Positions 63,801 through 64,000 of a DNA stretch of 64,000 bases are shown piece by piece (within the stretch, counting starts at the first letter, position 1; every line of letters starts with the position of its first letter). Below the pieces are notes generated by a model, which saw nothing but the letters and a program-made list of their open reading frames with translations, searched no databases and was not told where the DNA came from. Location: the NCBI RefSeq assembly GCF_937888285.1, contig NZ_CALART010000110.1:1-64000 (forward strand), written 5' to 3'. The translations under genes and the position numbers were made by a program. Origin of the DNA: an uncultured Aquimonas sp. (lineage in GTDB: Bacteria; Pseudomonadota; Gammaproteobacteria; Xanthomonadales; Xanthomonadaceae).

Positions 63801-64000
63801 AACAGCGACACCGAACGCACGACCTCGACCTTGGTCAGGCCCGCCATCGCGGCTTCGATCGGTACGGTCAGCAGCTTTTCGATGTCTTCGGCGGCGACAC
63901 CGGGAGATTCGGTGTAGATGTTCACCTGTGTGGGGGTGACATCGGGGAAGGCATCCACCGGCACCTGCCGGTAGGCCATGACGCCCAGGCCGACGAGCAC
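60896..64000 (-). CDS. Heavy-metal RND efflux permease (CzcA-like, third pump, 5' end outside the window)
   Basis: 1034 codons are present and the frame runs past the right edge, so a short N-terminal part is missing. The helix 4 signature is GIGMMVDGAVVMVENAFRL, nearer to CzcA-type divalent-metal pumps than to CusA. The periplasmic loops (QVPVDAFPDVTPTQVNIYTE near the start) and late helices (NGIVLVTFLNDQRKHGLS) are complete. It is followed by the PII-like, periplasmic, lipoprotein, small-TM and CDF genes on the same strand. Its adaptor and channel genes are probably to the right of the window. Confidence 0.9.
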   Translation of the reverse strand: MLVGLGVMAYRQVPVDAFPDVTPTQVNIYTESPGVAAEDIEKLLTVPIEAAMAGLTKVEVVRSVSLFGLSYVAVYFADDVDIYFARRLVGEKLQEVKGRLPAGYGEPELGPNSSGLGQVFWYTIEDADKKLSAMDLRTLHDWTVRLILRTAPGVDDVTTWGGHEKQFQVQIDPRKLVKYGLSFKEVMERLTANNKQVGGQYLNIGVEQYLVRGLGLVSNAADIGTIVVAERNGAPVYVRDVADVKEAPAVRFGAVTRNGQETVLGIALARINENAATVVAAVKAKLAIAQAALPKGIELKAAYDRTEIVDKALKTSTNALIEGSILVAVILFLFLGEFRSAIVVIVTLPLAMLFAFIMMQRFGMSANLMSLAGLAIGIGMMVDGAVVMVENAFRLLAHARESGRPINRTHVVLEAAREVANPIAFAIMIIIVVFLPLFSLTGLEGKLFKPMALTITFAMAGSLLLSLTLVPVLAALILKPKEEKDTWLVRWAKKAYLPALDWALDRKKIVVGTAVALLLGSLALFPFLGKEFMPTLQEDAIMFRVVGIPSTSLDESIRVANVMDASLRKKYPQVKSVLATIGRAEKGETADVNYMEVLLDLKPKEEWPVKQSYSALGKEMQEFLEGEVATAVFGATQPIQMRVEELISGVRATLALKIYGEDLDKLEELSAQIKGVIGAVPGVADLAAEANKGKPQMVIKVDRQAAARYGLNADDILAVVQAGVGGETVSTLIDGTRRFDIAVRLADEFRSSPSAIAQIPIRTSEGAIVPFSQVAKIELAEGYTFVRREALQRYAVLQMDVQGRDIDGFVKDADAAIKAQVKIPTGYWVEWGGAFENQQRAMARLGVIVPLTIGLIFILLYTAFNSVRHATLIIANVPFAIIGGIIGLFTTGQYLSVPSAIGFIAVFGVAMLNGIVLVTFLNDQRKHGLSIRDAVRQGAALRLRPVLMTASVAILGLVPMLLSTGVGAETQRPLATVVIGGLITSTLLTLLLLPLIYEWSESRAEARQRKREAAEEMQDNAAPPLLQTPTEDTP

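Overview
The window is very GC-rich DNA with tight gene packing. The porin family, the DUF4148 proteins and the CzcI/CzcE-type proteins all point to a Burkholderiales betaproteobacterium. No rRNA, tRNA or CRISPR array was seen. Almost everything reads as accessory DNA: a mobile-element core at the left, then a long metal and stress resistance island. Names rest on sequence motifs read by eye, not on database searches.

Layout. (1) 1-9.1 kb, mobile-element core: an AlpA-type regulator, a giant adenine methylase-helicase, a tyrosine-recombinase-like protein with missing catalytic residues, and a DUF1173 protein. (2) 9.5-16.1 kb, cusCBA-type copper/silver RND efflux operon preceded by a small Cys/Met-rich exported protein; a hairpin covers the cusC ribosome binding site. 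(3) 16.2-22.7 kb, a CzcE-like protein, divergent cadR and a cadA-DUF3703-zinc ribbon-lspA cluster (resembling pbr operons), dsbB/dsbA-like genes and a YqhA-type membrane protein. (4) 22.8-33.3 kb, a CusS/CusR-type two-component pair with a divergent DUF4148 gene, and a reverse-strand czcI-tolC-like RND operon. Remnants of the dsbA 3' end lie on both sides of this block. (5) 33.6-38.3 kb, a compact TelA/TerD/VWA tellurite-type cluster. (6) 38.4-42.5 kb, a His-rich repeat protein, a phosphoglucomutase pseudogene, a TorF-like porin, a CDF exporter and small membrane/exported proteins. (7) 42.7-51.8 kb, a second two-component pair with DUF4148, a CzcP-like P1B-4 ATPase, a CusF-like protein, a lipoprotein, an EptA-like phosphoethanolamine transferase and a second CzcE. 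(8) 51.9-58 kb, an atypical response regulator, a frameshifted Sel1-repeat gene, a porin and a third two-component pair. (9) 58.1-64 kb, a CDF exporter, three small accessory genes, a PII-like gene and a third HME-RND pump that runs off the right edge.

How the parts fit. Cytoplasmic metal is exported to the periplasm by CadA, the CzcP-like ATPase and two CDF proteins. Three RND pumps carry periplasmic metal across the outer membrane. Small periplasmic proteins (CzcE, CzcI, CusF-like, DUF4148 and a roughly 125-residue family) probably bind metal or tune the pumps. Three similar sensor-kinase/regulator pairs and a MerR-family regulator control expression.

The strongest unlabelled signal is a shared promoter layout. 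A TGAC-N5/6-GTCAT palindrome is followed after exactly 29 nt by a TTTCTAAAGT-like element in front of five genes: both czcE copies, both DUF4148 genes and the Sel1 gene. It looks like one regulon spread over 38 kb. The atypical regulator at 51.9 kb, which lacks its phospho-acceptor, sits beside one of these sites. A second recurring theme is a small accessory module (periplasmic protein, lipoprotein, one-TM protein) found whole near 59-60.5 kb and partly decayed near 25.3-26.6 and 51 kb.
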